Assembly: GCA_964520525.1 (NCBI GenBank)
Contig: CAZFNR010000003.1
Location: 62,001 to 126,000, forward strand
Reading direction: 5' to 3'
DNA: 64,000 nucleotides
DNA from: JAJPXC01 sp964520525
Lineage (GTDB): Bacteria; Bacteroidota; Bacteroidia; Bacteroidales; Muribaculaceae
Under the pieces are notes generated by a model that was not told where the DNA came from, made no database searches, and saw only the letters and a program-made list of their open reading frames with translations. Position 1 is the first letter of the stretch; every line of letters starts with the position of its first letter. The position numbers and the translations under genes were made by a program. Positions 24,391-33,702 of this stretch are shown one piece after another.

Positions 24391-26370
24391 ATGAAAACTA
24401 ATCTCAGTTCACAAATCAAGCTTGACCGTATCCCTAAGCGTTACTATGCGCCTGAGGGTGAGATTGAGCTCGCAGCTTTGACCCGTGAGGAAAAAGCGTA
24501 TACCCGTATCTTTGAGACGATGAATGACGGTAGCGAGTATATCGCTAACCATGTGGCTCGAATAATCAAGCTTAACCTCGACAAAAAAGGTAAGTGCGTC
24601 ATAGCTCTTGGCGCAGGCATGAGCACCCATTCGGTTTATGCCAAATTGATTGACCTCTACCGTCGGGGCGAGGTTTCGTTTAAGGACGTGACTGTTTTCA
24701 ATATCAGCGAGTTTTTCCCGTTGGGTGAAGACGGCCCGAGCACTCTCAAGCGTCTGAAAGAGGTCTTTTTAGACCAAGTAGACATCTTGCCCGAGAATGT
24801 TCGTTCGATAGACCCCGCGATTACGAAAGAAAATATGTATGAATATTGCAAGGGCTACGAGCAATCAATTGAAGATTGCGGCGGTCTTGACTTGACACTT
24901 TGCGAGATGGGTCCGCAGGGCGCGCTTGCATTCAACGAGCCGGGTTCGCTTGCGACCAGCATGTGCCGCCTCGTGCTGTTGAGCGGCGAGGCGCGCCAGG
25001 CAATAGCCAACGCATATAAAACTGAAAATGTCCCGACCACGGCTATCACCCTCGGTCTCGGCAATATATTGAAATCAACCCGTGTCATCACCATGGCATG
25101 GGGCGAAAACAGCGCTCCGATTGTTAAAGCCGCAGTAGAGGGAACTGTGGATAGCAATGTCCCCGCTTCATTCCTCCAGCTTCACAATCATGTGAGAATC
25201 GTTGTCGACCTCTCGGCAGCTGAAGACCTCACGCGCATCAGCAATCCGTGGAAGGTGACTTCGTGTGACTGGAACGACAAGTTGATACGTCGCGCTATCG
25301 TATGGCTTTGCGACCAGACTCAAAAGCCGATATTGAAGTTGACCGACAAGGATTACAACGATTGGGGACTTGGAGAGCTCGTGGCTCTGTACGGGTCAGC
25401 CTATAACGTGAATATCAAAGTGTTCAACGAGCTTCAGCACACTATCACAGGTTGGCCGGGTGGCAAACCCAACGCCGACGATACCTATCGCCCCGAGCGC
25501 GCTAATCCCTATCCTAAGCGCGTGATTGTGTTCAGCCCTCACCCCGATGATGATGTAATATCTATGGGTGGCACATTGAAACGCCTTGTTGACCAGCACC
25601 ATGATGTCCATGTAGCTTACGAGACATCGGGCAACATCGCTGTGGGCGACGAGGATATGATGCGCTACTTCTTGATGATGGACAAAATCGCCCCGAAATT
25701 CGGTTTTGACACCGCCGGATTCAAGAAGATGAGCGATGACATCAAGGGGTTTGTGGCTTCGAAGGCATCGGGCAACATGGATACGGCTGACATACGCTAT
25801 GTCAAGACGATGATACGTCAGGCTGAAGCGTCGATAGCTTGCAATTATATCGGCGTTAAACCCGAGAATGTCCATTTCCTGCGTCTGCCGTTCTATGAGA
25901 CAGGCACAATCAAAAAGGGGGATTTGACAGAAAAAGATATCCAAATCGTCAAGGATTTGATTCTCAGCGTCAAGCCGCATCAGATTTTTGTGGCTGGTGA
26001 CCTTGCCGACCCTCATGGAACCCACCGTGTCTGCACCGACGCAGTGCTTGCCGTGATTGATGAGGTCAAAGATGAGGAATGGATGAAAGATTGCCGCATA
26101 TGGATGTACCGCGGTGCATGGGCAGAGTGGGAAATAGACCACATTGAGATGGCAGTCCCCATCAGCCCCGAAGAATTGCGCTTTAAACGCAACTCTATCC
26201 TCAAACATCAGTCGCAGATGGAAAACGCGCCGTTCCTTGGCGATGACGACCGTCTGTTCTGGCAGCGCGCTGAAGAGCGCAACCGCGCTACGGCGCAACT
26301 CTATGAGGGGTTAGGATTGGCATCGTACGAGGCTATCGAGGCATTCGTCGAATACATTCCAATCCGTTAA
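24391..26370 (+). CDS. NagB-like pseudoenzyme fused to LmbE/PIG-L deacetylase
   Basis: A 659-residue two-domain protein. Residues 1-330 align to glucosamine-6-phosphate deaminase but lack its catalytic residues: D72 becomes S106 (FNISEFF), D141 becomes Q176 and H143 becomes A178 (GPQGALAFNEPGS). The sugar-phosphate-binding surroundings survive. Residues 375-650 are a PIG-L/LmbE-type N-acetylglucosaminyl deacetylase with the zinc motif H384-P-D-D-D and a second HxxxH-like DPHGTHR near 541. The protein probably deacetylates an N-acetylamino sugar derivative, with the NagB-like part as a binding or regulatory domain (inference). Public annotations of such proteins as NagB are misleading. It is divergent from true nagB. 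Confidence 0.88.
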   Translation: MKTNLSSQIKLDRIPKRYYAPEGEIELAALTREEKAYTRIFETMNDGSEYIANHVARIIKLNLDKKGKCVIALGAGMSTHSVYAKLIDLYRRGEVSFKDVTVFNISEFFPLGEDGPSTLKRLKEVFLDQVDILPENVRSIDPAITKENMYEYCKGYEQSIEDCGGLDLTLCEMGPQGALAFNEPGSLATSMCRLVLLSGEARQAIANAYKTENVPTTAITLGLGNILKSTRVITMAWGENSAPIVKAAVEGTVDSNVPASFLQLHNHVRIVVDLSAAEDLTRISNPWKVTSCDWNDKLIRRAIVWLCDQTQKPILKLTDKDYNDWGLGELVALYGSAYNVNIKVFNELQHTITGWPGGKPNADDTYRPERANPYPKRVIVFSPHPDDDVISMGGTLKRLVDQHHDVHVAYETSGNIAVGDEDMMRYFLMMDKIAPKFGFDTAGFKKMSDDIKGFVASKASGNMDTADIRYVKTMIRQAEASIACNYIGVKPENVHFLRLPFYETGTIKKGDLTEKDIQIVKDLILSVKPHQIFVAGDLADPHGTHRVCTDAVLAVIDEVKDEEWMKDCRIWMYRGAWAEWEIDHIEMAVPISPEELRFKRNSILKHQSQMENAPFLGDDDRLFWQRAEERNRATAQLYEGLGLASYEAIEAFVEYIPIR

Positions 26371-26488
26371 AATCACCTAAAATAGTTTTTAGCGCGTAAA
26401 TAACGCCAACCCATTCATAGATTCATTAACATTCCAAAACATAAGCAAATAAGGAAAAGCAACAACAAATAAGTGAATCATAGGTTAG

Positions 26489-26520
26489 AAGCCCGCTGGC
26501 TCGTGAGAGTCGGCGGGTTT
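26489..26520 (+). terminator. Terminator candidate after the NagB-like fusion gene
   Basis: AAGCCCGC pairs with GCGGGTTT (one G-U) and the inner bases extend the stem to a GTGA tetraloop. Only three T residues follow, so termination is likely but not certain. Confidence 0.5.
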
Positions 26521-26662
26521 CGTGTTATATTTCCGAGGCTTATCTATCGTTTTTATGGGTCAGCTGATTTTTTTACGGTTGACAGGCGGGTTTTCGCGCC
26601 GACAGTGCGGATTTTGATGATTATTGTCTGACACGGGCAAGGACATGGCCCAATGTGGTGTC

Positions 26663-26670
26663 TACTTTTG
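26663..26670 (+). promoter_or_regulatory. -7 box of the 80-residue protein gene
   Basis: TACTTTTG, 46 bases before the start codon. No clear -33 box. Confidence 0.55.
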
Positions 26671-26716
26671 TAGTGTAACTATTACGATAAGACAATTGAA
26701 ATAAAGATAGTGAGCT

Positions 26717-26959
26717 ATGAAAACTATTAATTCATCCGACGTGATTTTTGCCACCGTGACGCAACGCGGCGCGACACTTTACGACGCGCGTCTCAGCGGT
26801 CTGTCGTCGATGGCCGAAGTGATGAAATTATTGCATAAAGCACTGTCCGGGGCTGTCGGGATGCTTACATTGACACTGCGAAATGGCACTCAAGGGTGGT
26901 CGCGACGCTCATCGTTCAAGCTCGTGACGGCCGAGGGTGTACAGTTGTCGTTGTTTTGA
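26717..26959 (+). CDS. Small protein of unknown function (80 aa)
   Basis: No family is recognised. The protein has no signal peptide or membrane segment, begins MKTINSSDVIFATVTQRGAT, has a predicted mixed alpha/beta pattern and ends in VQLSLF. It has its own -7 box and ATG, and codon use like its neighbours, so it is probably a real cytosolic protein. It converges on the DUF4831 gene 19 bases away without an obvious terminator. Confidence 0.65.
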   Translation: MKTINSSDVIFATVTQRGATLYDARLSGLSSMAEVMKLLHKALSGAVGMLTLTLRNGTQGWSRRSSFKLVTAEGVQLSLF

Positions 26960-26977
26960 AAACGTTGGGAGCGATGG

Positions 26978-28066
26978 TTACTCTTCGGATGTGACAGGCC
27001 CAAGTTCGCGGACTGCGCCTGTGGTTGGATCCATAATCAAGTACATGGGCGCTTTTTTGTTGGTGAATAGGCCGGGGGCGAGGCCATAGACAAGCCCGAA
27101 TTGAGCGATTTCCTTGGTCTCTTCGGCTAACGTTTTGCCATTATAGCTGATTTTGATGATTGCTTTTCCGGGAATGGAGTAGGCAAACCCTCCCTTGGGG
27201 AACGGTAGCTCCACGCCTTTGTCGTTGACCGGGATTTCGCCGCTGTCGGTAATAGATATTGACAGGTAGATTGGCTCGCCGGAAAGGTCGGTTGCCGGAA
27301 CCACGCCTTTTGATGATACTCGAGCCACGACGTAGTCGGTTATGTCATCGTCGGGCATATAGCTGACTGTGGACACATCGGTGGAGCGTTGCTCCGTGCC
27401 GATAAACATCGCGGTCAGGGCGGCTTCCTGGGCATTTATGTTGTCGAGTGCGAGTTGCAGCGCGGCGCCGTCGGGGAATGATTGCTCAGATTGGCCTGTG
27501 ATGATTTCATTACGACTTTCGCGGAGCGAGTAGATGGTCTCGGCGGCAAGCTCGGCGCGCTTGGCCACGGAGGTGCTTTTGAGCATATCGGGGGTCATGG
27601 CCTGACGCGCCGCCGGTGATTCGAGAGGTGTCGGTTGAGCCTCCTGAGGCACAGGGAGTTTGACGGCGGCAGGGGTAAATGATTTTTCGGTGTTGACCGA
27701 TATGGGGAGGTTTTGGCTGTCAAAAATCATAAATGGGGGATTTCCAGCCGAGAATCTCACGGCATATTTTTCGTCGGGGTTGGCCACGCCTCGCGTGACA
27801 ATGGTCACCGATTTCACGGTGACGGTTTCCGAGGGTTTCATAACCGGGTCGTTGACCTGAAGGTATTTGTTGGCGTACTGGTACAGCTCGCCCGGTTTTT
27901 TCACCACGCGCTCGGTTTCGATGGTTATGTCGAGAATGGTGTTGGGGAGGGTGTATATGAGGGCGTATTCGTTGGCTTTTGTGGCGGTGAGACGTTGGGT
28001 TGTCTGTGCTGCCGCGGGCGTCAGAGCCGCCGATATCGCCAAAAATGCTGATATAATTTTGTTCAT
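26978..28066 (-). CDS. DUF4831 family exported protein
   Basis: A 362-residue protein with a signal peptide (MNKIISAFLAISAALTPAAA) and the DUF4831 pattern (ANEYALIYTLPNTILDITIE near the N terminus, conserved GGFAYSIPGKAII and GLAPGLFTNKKAP near the end). The family is restricted to Bacteroidota and its function is unknown. ATG at 28066 is preferred to an in-frame ATG six codons upstream because it gives a proper signal peptide. It lies 42 bases downstream of the NAD(P)HX repair gene on the same strand, so the two may be co-transcribed. Confidence 0.85.
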   Translation of the reverse strand: MNKIISAFLAISAALTPAAAQTTQRLTATKANEYALIYTLPNTILDITIETERVVKKPGELYQYANKYLQVNDPVMKPSETVTVKSVTIVTRGVANPDEKYAVRFSAGNPPFMIFDSQNLPISVNTEKSFTPAAVKLPVPQEAQPTPLESPAARQAMTPDMLKSTSVAKRAELAAETIYSLRESRNEIITGQSEQSFPDGAALQLALDNINAQEAALTAMFIGTEQRSTDVSTVSYMPDDDITDYVVARVSSKGVVPATDLSGEPIYLSISITDSGEIPVNDKGVELPFPKGGFAYSIPGKAIIKISYNGKTLAEETKEIAQFGLVYGLAPGLFTNKKAPMYLIMDPTTGAVRELGPVTSEE

Positions 28067-28108
28067 GGTCGTTGTCGTAAACATAAGTCGCTCCGTGGTC
28101 GGTGCGGT

Positions 28109-29632
28109 TTATTTTGATTTTGTCATGATTTCTTTGATGGCGCGGCCGACGTTGTCGGCGATGTCGCTTGCTGTCACCCCATATTGGCCATGAAGTTCGG
28201 CTGCCATTTCGCCGGCTCGCCCGTGGACGAAGACGCTGATAATCGCCGCGTATTCCGGCGAATATCCTTGAGCCAAAACAGACGCTAATACTCCCGTTAA
28301 CAGGTCGCCGCATCCGGGAGTAGCCATAGCCGAGCATCCCGATGAGTTGAAGTAGACTTTGCCGTCGGGACGCACGAGAGCCGTGTAGTGACCTTTGAGG
28401 ATGATGAAGATGTTATAGTATCTCGCCACTTCGATTGCTTTTCGCAGGCGGGCCTCCGCCGAGATTTGGGTTCCAAATAACCGGTCGAACTCTCCGGCGT
28501 GAGGGGTGAGAATCGAGAGGACGGGTATGGTGCTTAGAATAGATGGGCGGGCTGCTATGCAGTTGAGGGCGTCGGCATCGAGAATCACCGGGGCGGTGGT
28601 GCCCGCGAGGAAATCCTCAAGGGCTTTGACGGTGGCGTCGCGGGTGCCTATGCCTGGGCCTATGGCTATTGAGCTGAATCGGTGGGATGGCGCGATTTCC
28701 GAGATTACAAGGTCGTCACGGTCTTCGCTGAACAGGGCTTCGGGAACTGTGGACTGCAGGATGTTGAATCCGCATCGGGGAGAGTATATGGTGGTTTTTC
28801 CCACACCCGAGCGCAAAGCTCCTCGTGTGGCAAGAACGGCAGCGCCCATCATGCCGTAACTGCCGGCATAGATTATCGTTGAGCCGAAGTCGGCTTTGGA
28901 GCAGATGTCGGGACGGCGGCGAAGCATACGGCGCACGTCGGCTTTCTCGACGAGATGATATTGCGGAGATATCGACCTGATTTTCTTGGCGCTAAGCTCG
29001 ATATCGAGCACTTTCCACTCGCCCACGATGTCGGCGTAGTCGCTTATGAAAAACGACAGTTTCGGAGCCTGCACGGCGAGAGTGAGTGTGGCATGGATTA
29101 TGTTGCGGTTGATGGCTTCCGGGTTCCACTCGCCGTACAGCCCTGAGGGGATGTCGATGGCTACTACTGTGGCCATCGATTCGTTGATGTACTGTACCAG
29201 CGAGACAAATCCGCCCGACAAGGGCCGATGAAGCCCCGAGCCGAAAAGGCCGTCAATGACAAGATGGCTGCTTGTGAGGTCGGGGAGTGAGAAATTAGAC
29301 ACCACTTCGATAAGGTCGACACCGGGGGTCTCGCGGAGTAAATCGCGCATTGTCGCGCAGTCGTGCGACAACTTGTTGCCTCCTATGTTAAAGAGGAATA
29401 CTTCGGGGCGGAAGCCTTGTTCGGCCAGCAGCCGAGCCACGGCTAATGCGTCGGCTCCATTGTTGCCCGGGCCGGCGAAGATGGCGGTTGGTTTGCGCGG
29501 AGTCCATCGCGATGTTATCTCGCAGGCAACTCCCTCGGCCACGCGTTCAATCAGTTCGGCTGAGCTGACACCGTCATTGTCGATGGTGTATTGGTCGATT
29601 TCCCTTATCTCTTGAGTGGTGAAAATTTTCAT
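28109..29632 (-). CDS. nnr: Bifunctional NAD(P)H-hydrate epimerase/dehydratase
   Basis: This enzyme repairs hydrated NADH and NADPH: the N-terminal domain epimerises the R and S forms and the C-terminal domain dehydrates S-NAD(P)HX using ADP. The 507-residue protein has the YjeF-N motif GPGNNGADALAVARLL near residue 55 and the C-terminal kinase-like motifs LTPHAGEFDRLFG and ATPGCGDLLTGVLA. ATG at 29632 (MKIFTTQEI) is chosen; an upstream GTG-type extension is unlikely because no conserved residues precede it. Confidence 0.95.
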   Translation of the reverse strand: MKIFTTQEIREIDQYTIDNDGVSSAELIERVAEGVACEITSRWTPRKPTAIFAGPGNNGADALAVARLLAEQGFRPEVFLFNIGGNKLSHDCATMRDLLRETPGVDLIEVVSNFSLPDLTSSHLVIDGLFGSGLHRPLSGGFVSLVQYINESMATVVAIDIPSGLYGEWNPEAINRNIIHATLTLAVQAPKLSFFISDYADIVGEWKVLDIELSAKKIRSISPQYHLVEKADVRRMLRRRPDICSKADFGSTIIYAGSYGMMGAAVLATRGALRSGVGKTTIYSPRCGFNILQSTVPEALFSEDRDDLVISEIAPSHRFSSIAIGPGIGTRDATVKALEDFLAGTTAPVILDADALNCIAARPSILSTIPVLSILTPHAGEFDRLFGTQISAEARLRKAIEVARYYNIFIILKGHYTALVRPDGKVYFNSSGCSAMATPGCGDLLTGVLASVLAQGYSPEYAAIISVFVHGRAGEMAAELHGQYGVTASDIADNVGRAIKEIMTKSK

Positions 29633-29711
29633 TATCTGATTCTTGACGGCTTGACAAGGCCAAAAACAGGTGAAGTCAATTCGGGAAACCAAAAGTGTCC
29701 CATTATCATCG

Positions 29712-29719
29712 CAAAATTA
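29712..29719 (-). promoter_or_regulatory. -7 box of the nnr-DUF4831 unit
   Basis: Minus-strand TAATTTTG, 80 bases before the nnr start. The -33 position is not clear. Confidence 0.55.
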
Positions 29720-29787
29720 CAAAAAATCCACTAACACCCGCTTAGATAAGCTATTTTTAGTAACTTTACGGCATATTTTAAGCATCT

Positions 29788-31323
29788 ATGAATCCAAGGA
29801 CTGTAATAAAAGCAACGTTGTCGCTCGCCATGGTCTTGAGCGGAGTCGGCGCGTCGGCGCAGCTTGAGGTGGATTACCGCGCGTCGTTAACCGTCAATGG
29901 GGGTAACGGCGATTTCGCTCCCTACTATATCGCCTCAAATCGTCATGGTGTGTTGTCCCAGGCCTATGACGGGTTGTTCCAACTCGGCTTTTGGAAGCCG
30001 TTGAAAACCGACCGGAGGTTTAACTATGGTTTCGGTGTTGATTTATGGAGCGGCGCGTCGTCGTCGGTCGATTACAAGCGTTTCGACGAACCGTCGGGGA
30101 AATGGGTGACCAATTCGCAACATCCGGCCTATATGTGGGTCCAGCAGCTGTATGGCGAGGTGAAATATCGCGGTGTGTTTCTGACCGCCGGTATCAAAGA
30201 GCATCAGTCGGCATTGCTCAACAACACGTTGACAAGCGGCGACCTCGTCGAAAGCGGCAATGCGCGCCCCATCCCTGAGGTGCGAGTGGGGTTTGTCGAC
30301 TTTCAAGATATTCCGTTCACCAACGGCTGGGTGCAGATTCAAGGGGAGATTTCCTATGGTAAATTCTCTGACAACAACTGGCTTAAGCATCATTATAACT
30401 ACTATAACGGACATTTGGCTCTCGGCGGGTTGTACACTTATAAAAGAGCCTATTTCCGCACTAAACCAACCGAGCGGTTCTCGGTGACTATCGGTGCGCA
30501 GGCCGCGGGATTGTTTGGAGGCGAGACAACCTACTATTACAACGGGAAAGCCACGCAGACGCAGAAACATCCACATGATTTGTCGGATTACTTTGAGATG
30601 TTTATCCCCAAGCTGTCGAGCGAGGAGGGTTTTGTCATGGGAAACCATCTTGGTAGCTGGGATTTCATGGCAACTTATCGGCTTAAAAATGACAGCGAGC
30701 TGAAAGCCTATTTCCAATGGCCCTGGGAAGATGGGTCGGGCATCGGCAAGTTGAACGGCTTTGACGGGCTTTGGGGTATTGAATATAAAGCGTCGGAGCG
30801 AGGAGTGGTGAGCGGGGCTGTAATCGAGTATCTCGACTTCACAAATCAGTCGGGACCGATACATTGGGAACCCGGAGATTCCCCCGGCACCACAATCACC
30901 GCCAATGCCACCGGGGGTGACGAGTATTATAACAACGGATTTTATAAGTCTTATACCAATTACGGGATGTCGATAGGTACGCCGTTCTTGCGCTCGCCGA
31001 TTTATAATACCGACGGATACTACGGTTTTATCGATAACCGCGTGCGCGGATTCCATGTCGGAGTATTAGGCGCGGTCTCAAAATCGGTTGATTACCGGGT
31101 GATGTTCAGCTACCGCAAGGGATGGGGCTCGGGCCGTCTGCCACGGTCGAAGCCGGTGGCCGATACCTCGATGATGGTCGAGGCGAATTGGGCAGTCCCG
31201 AGGGTGAAGGGCCTTGGGGTGAAAGGGCAATTGGCGTTTGACGCCGGCTCGATGTATGGCGACCTGTTCGGTGCTTGCGTGACGGTGAGCTACGACGGAC
31301 TTTTTAAATTCAACAAACGATGA
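29788..31323 (+). CDS. wzi: Capsule assembly Wzi family outer-membrane protein
   Basis: Wzi-type proteins are outer-membrane barrels that bind capsule polysaccharide to the cell surface. The 511-residue protein has a signal peptide (ATLSLAMVLSGVGASA) and many aromatic-rich alternating beta strands, with the family's start region FAPYYIASNRHGVLSQAYDG and RVGFVDFQDIPFTNGWVQIQ. It is the first gene of a co-directional run that continues with a lipoprotein and nonulosonate-type enzymes. A weak -7 candidate, TAACTTTA, is at 29761-29768. It overlaps the next gene by ATGA. Confidence 0.88.
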   Translation: MNPRTVIKATLSLAMVLSGVGASAQLEVDYRASLTVNGGNGDFAPYYIASNRHGVLSQAYDGLFQLGFWKPLKTDRRFNYGFGVDLWSGASSSVDYKRFDEPSGKWVTNSQHPAYMWVQQLYGEVKYRGVFLTAGIKEHQSALLNNTLTSGDLVESGNARPIPEVRVGFVDFQDIPFTNGWVQIQGEISYGKFSDNNWLKHHYNYYNGHLALGGLYTYKRAYFRTKPTERFSVTIGAQAAGLFGGETTYYYNGKATQTQKHPHDLSDYFEMFIPKLSSEEGFVMGNHLGSWDFMATYRLKNDSELKAYFQWPWEDGSGIGKLNGFDGLWGIEYKASERGVVSGAVIEYLDFTNQSGPIHWEPGDSPGTTITANATGGDEYYNNGFYKSYTNYGMSIGTPFLRSPIYNTDGYYGFIDNRVRGFHVGVLGAVSKSVDYRVMFSYRKGWGSGRLPRSKPVADTSMMVEANWAVPRVKGLGVKGQLAFDAGSMYGDLFGACVTVSYDGLFKFNKR

Positions 31324-31787
31324 AAACGACAATAATAAACGTAGTGGCACTTTGGCTGATGGCTCTGGCGTTGGTCGGCTGCACTCATAACAATGGTGAC
31401 ATAGGAGACCTTTTCGGAACATGGAAGTTGGAAAAGATGATGATTGATGGCGACGTTGACACCGATTACGGCGACAATATCGTGTGGAAGTTCCAATCGT
31501 CCATAATCGAGATGCAACAGGTCAATGACTCACTTCACGAGACATTAAATGCTTACGGCACCTGGTCGCGGCCGGCTGACGGGGTGCTAAAGCTCGATTT
31601 TACGCATACCGACACTGCCAATCCCGACCCCGGTGCTGACAAATATTCACCCTTACAGCCAACTCGGTTGCCCCGCGCGCAAGTGATTAATCTTGACGTG
31701 CTCGAACTTAACGGCTCTAAAATGAGATTGCGCTATATCGATGCCGCCGAGTCGACGACTATTGAATACTATTTTAAGAAGTGGTAA
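31320..31787 (+). CDS. Small lipocalin-like lipoprotein
   Basis: A 155-residue protein with a lipoprotein signal (LMALALVGC, Cys near residue 21) and then an alternating beta pattern that begins GDLFGTWKLEKMMIDGD, as in Bacteroidota lipocalin-like domains. It probably sits in the outer or inner membrane facing the periplasm. It overlaps the wzi stop (ATGA) and its own stop overlaps the next start (TAATG), so all three are translationally coupled. Confidence 0.7.
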   Translation: MKTTIINVVALWLMALALVGCTHNNGDIGDLFGTWKLEKMMIDGDVDTDYGDNIVWKFQSSIIEMQQVNDSLHETLNAYGTWSRPADGVLKLDFTHTDTANPDPGADKYSPLQPTRLPRAQVINLDVLELNGSKMRLRYIDAAESTTIEYYFKKW

Positions 31788-32770
31788 TGGAAAAGATTAA
31801 GGTATTGGTAACAGGAGCCGACGGTTTCATCGGTTCGCATTTAGTGGAGCTGTTATTGTCTGAGGGCTATGCCGTGAGAGCGTTGAGCCAGTATAATTCG
31901 TTCAACTATTGGGGCTGGCTTGAAGATATAAAGCATCCTGACCTTGAAATCGTCAACGGGGATGTGCGCGACGGAGCATTTTGCCGCCATATAACCCATG
32001 GTTGTGACACGGTGTTTCATTTGGCAGCTCTGATAGCGATTCCATACAGCTATATCGCCCCCGAAAGCTATGTGGATACCAATGTGAAGGGCACGTTGAA
32101 TATGTGTCAGGCAGCGAAAGATGAGGGGGTGAGGAGGCTCATAGTGACATCGACGAGTGAGGTCTATGGCACAGCGCAATATGTACCCATCGACGAGAAA
32201 CACCCGCGTCAGCCTCAGTCGCCCTACTCGGCTACCAAGATAGGCGCCGATGCCATCGCCGAGAGTTTCTACAATGCGTTCGGGCTGCCTGTAGTCATAG
32301 CGCGTCCGTTTAACACTTACGGTCCGCGCCAGAGCGCGAGGGCAATCATACCCACAATTATCACTCAGATAGCAAATGGCGCGCGAGAGATAAAAGTCGG
32401 CGACCTTACCCCGACAAGAGACTTTAACTTCGTGAAAGATACCTGCCGGGGCTTTCTCGCTCTCGCCCGCGCGGAGGGTGTAGAGGGGCGCAATATCAAT
32501 ATCGCGACCGGGACCGAGGTGAGTATGGCTGATACGCTTGCGACTATAGCCCGCTTGATGGAGTCTGATGTTGATTATGTGGTTGACCCTGAGCGTATAA
32601 GACCGTCAAAAAGCGAGGTTTTCAGGCTGTGTGGCGACAATACGCTCATAACTTCGCTCACCGACTGGCGTCCCCGGTATTCGCTCGATGAGGGCCTGCG
32701 CGAGACAATCGCGTGGTTCAGCCGCGCCGACAATCTTGCAAAGTATAAATCAGACATTTATAACCGATGA
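31787..32770 (+). CDS. LegB-like NDP-sugar 4,6-dehydratase
   Basis: A 327-residue short-chain dehydrogenase resembling LegB, which makes the 4-keto-6-deoxy sugar in legionaminic acid synthesis. It has VTGADGFIGSHLVE for NAD binding, the catalytic SPYSATKIGAD (YxxxK), and the segment LSQYNSFNYWGWLEDI characteristic of LegB-like enzymes. The ATG at 31787 overlaps the lipoprotein stop. The usual partner aminotransferase (LegC) is not in this operon. Confidence 0.83.
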   Translation: MEKIKVLVTGADGFIGSHLVELLLSEGYAVRALSQYNSFNYWGWLEDIKHPDLEIVNGDVRDGAFCRHITHGCDTVFHLAALIAIPYSYIAPESYVDTNVKGTLNMCQAAKDEGVRRLIVTSTSEVYGTAQYVPIDEKHPRQPQSPYSATKIGADAIAESFYNAFGLPVVIARPFNTYGPRQSARAIIPTIITQIANGAREIKVGDLTPTRDFNFVKDTCRGFLALARAEGVEGRNINIATGTEVSMADTLATIARLMESDVDYVVDPERIRPSKSEVFRLCGDNTLITSLTDWRPRYSLDEGLRETIAWFSRADNLAKYKSDIYNR

Positions 32771-33702
32771 ATATCCTTTTTCTTGGCGGAGCCAAGCGCG
32801 TGTCAATGGCCCGGATGTTTATCGAAGCCGGGCAGCGTCTTGGCCATGAGGTGAACATAATCAGCTATGAGCTTGAAGATGACGTGCCTATCGCCTGTGT
32901 CGGGCGTGTGGTCAAGGGTCTGAAATGGAGCGATTCAGGGCTGATGGATGACCTTGAGGAACTTGTTAAGCGGGAAAGGATAACCGTAATGGTGGCGTTT
33001 GTTGATGCCGCTGTGGAAGTGGCCGCACGTTTTTGTGCGATGCATAGCGATGTGTGGTCGCCTGTGTCGGACGAAAAACTCTGCGCCGTGATGTTTGACA
33101 AGACACTGTCAGCGCAGCTTTTCGAGGCTCTTAATCTGCCGGTACCCGCTACGATGTCAATCGGTGACGGATGTTTCCCGAAGATAGCGAAACCCCGTCT
33201 CGGCTCGGCCTCGAAAGGTATCAAGGTCATAATGGAGGCCGCTGATGAAACCGGTGTCGCAGCCCACTCTGACGATTACCTCATTCAGGAATATATAGCC
33301 AAGTCTGAGGAATACACAGTCGACTGCTACGTTAGCCGACATGGAGAAATCGTGTGCGCCGTGCCGCGTCGCCGTCTTGAAGTGGCCGGAGGTGAGGTTA
33401 CCAGAAGTGTCACTGTCGATATTCCTGAGCTAAACAGTCTGTCGCTGTCGGTTCTGGAACGGACAGGCCTTAGAGGAGCCGTCACGTTGCAGTTTCTTCA
33501 TGACGTGACAGGCGACCGCTGGCTGCTGATGGAGATTAACCCGCGTCTCGGCGGAGGGGCGGTATGCGCGGTTCATGCAGGAGCCAATCTGCCGGAGTAT
33601 ATCATCCGTGAGTCGCTGGGGCTGGCGATTGAACCGCCGGTGTGGGACAGCGGAGTGGAAATAACCAGATATATGCAAGAAGTGGTGTTTAGAAAATCAT
33701 GA
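32767..33702 (+). CDS. ATP-grasp family ligase of unknown substrate
   Basis: A 311-residue ATP-grasp enzyme related to carbamoyl-phosphate-synthase-like ligases. It has a Rossmann-like pre-ATP-grasp start (NILFLGGAKRVSMARMFIEA), the central FPKIAKPRLGSASKGIKV lysine-glycine loop, and the metal-binding LLMEINPRLGGG. Such ligases join a carboxylate to an amine or thiol with ATP. Located between a LegB-like dehydratase and a NeuB-type synthase, it may modify a nonulosonic acid or add an amino acid to it (inference). It overlaps both neighbours by ATGA. Confidence 0.85.
   Translation: MNILFLGGAKRVSMARMFIEAGQRLGHEVNIISYELEDDVPIACVGRVVKGLKWSDSGLMDDLEELVKRERITVMVAFVDAAVEVAARFCAMHSDVWSPVSDEKLCAVMFDKTLSAQLFEALNLPVPATMSIGDGCFPKIAKPRLGSASKGIKVIMEAADETGVAAHSDDYLIQEYIAKSEEYTVDCYVSRHGEIVCAVPRRRLEVAGGEVTRSVTVDIPELNSLSLSVLERTGLRGAVTLQFLHDVTGDRWLLMEINPRLGGGAVCAVHAGANLPEYIIRESLGLAIEPPVWDSGVEITRYMQEVVFRKS

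Larger units (their letters stand above)
26371..26716. other. Intergenic region, hairpin and promoter only
   Basis: The first 115 bases are AT-rich with nothing recognised. A terminator-like hairpin lies at 26489-26520 and a -7 box at 26663-26670. No ORF or RNA gene could be supported. Confidence 0.6.

Noticed and set aside
25396..26298. 300-codon open frame opposite the NagB-like fusion gene
   Set aside because: Shadow of a conserved gene; no recognisable domain or start signals.
30043..31056. 337-codon open frame opposite wzi
   Set aside because: Antisense shadow; His/Arg-rich composition without family features.
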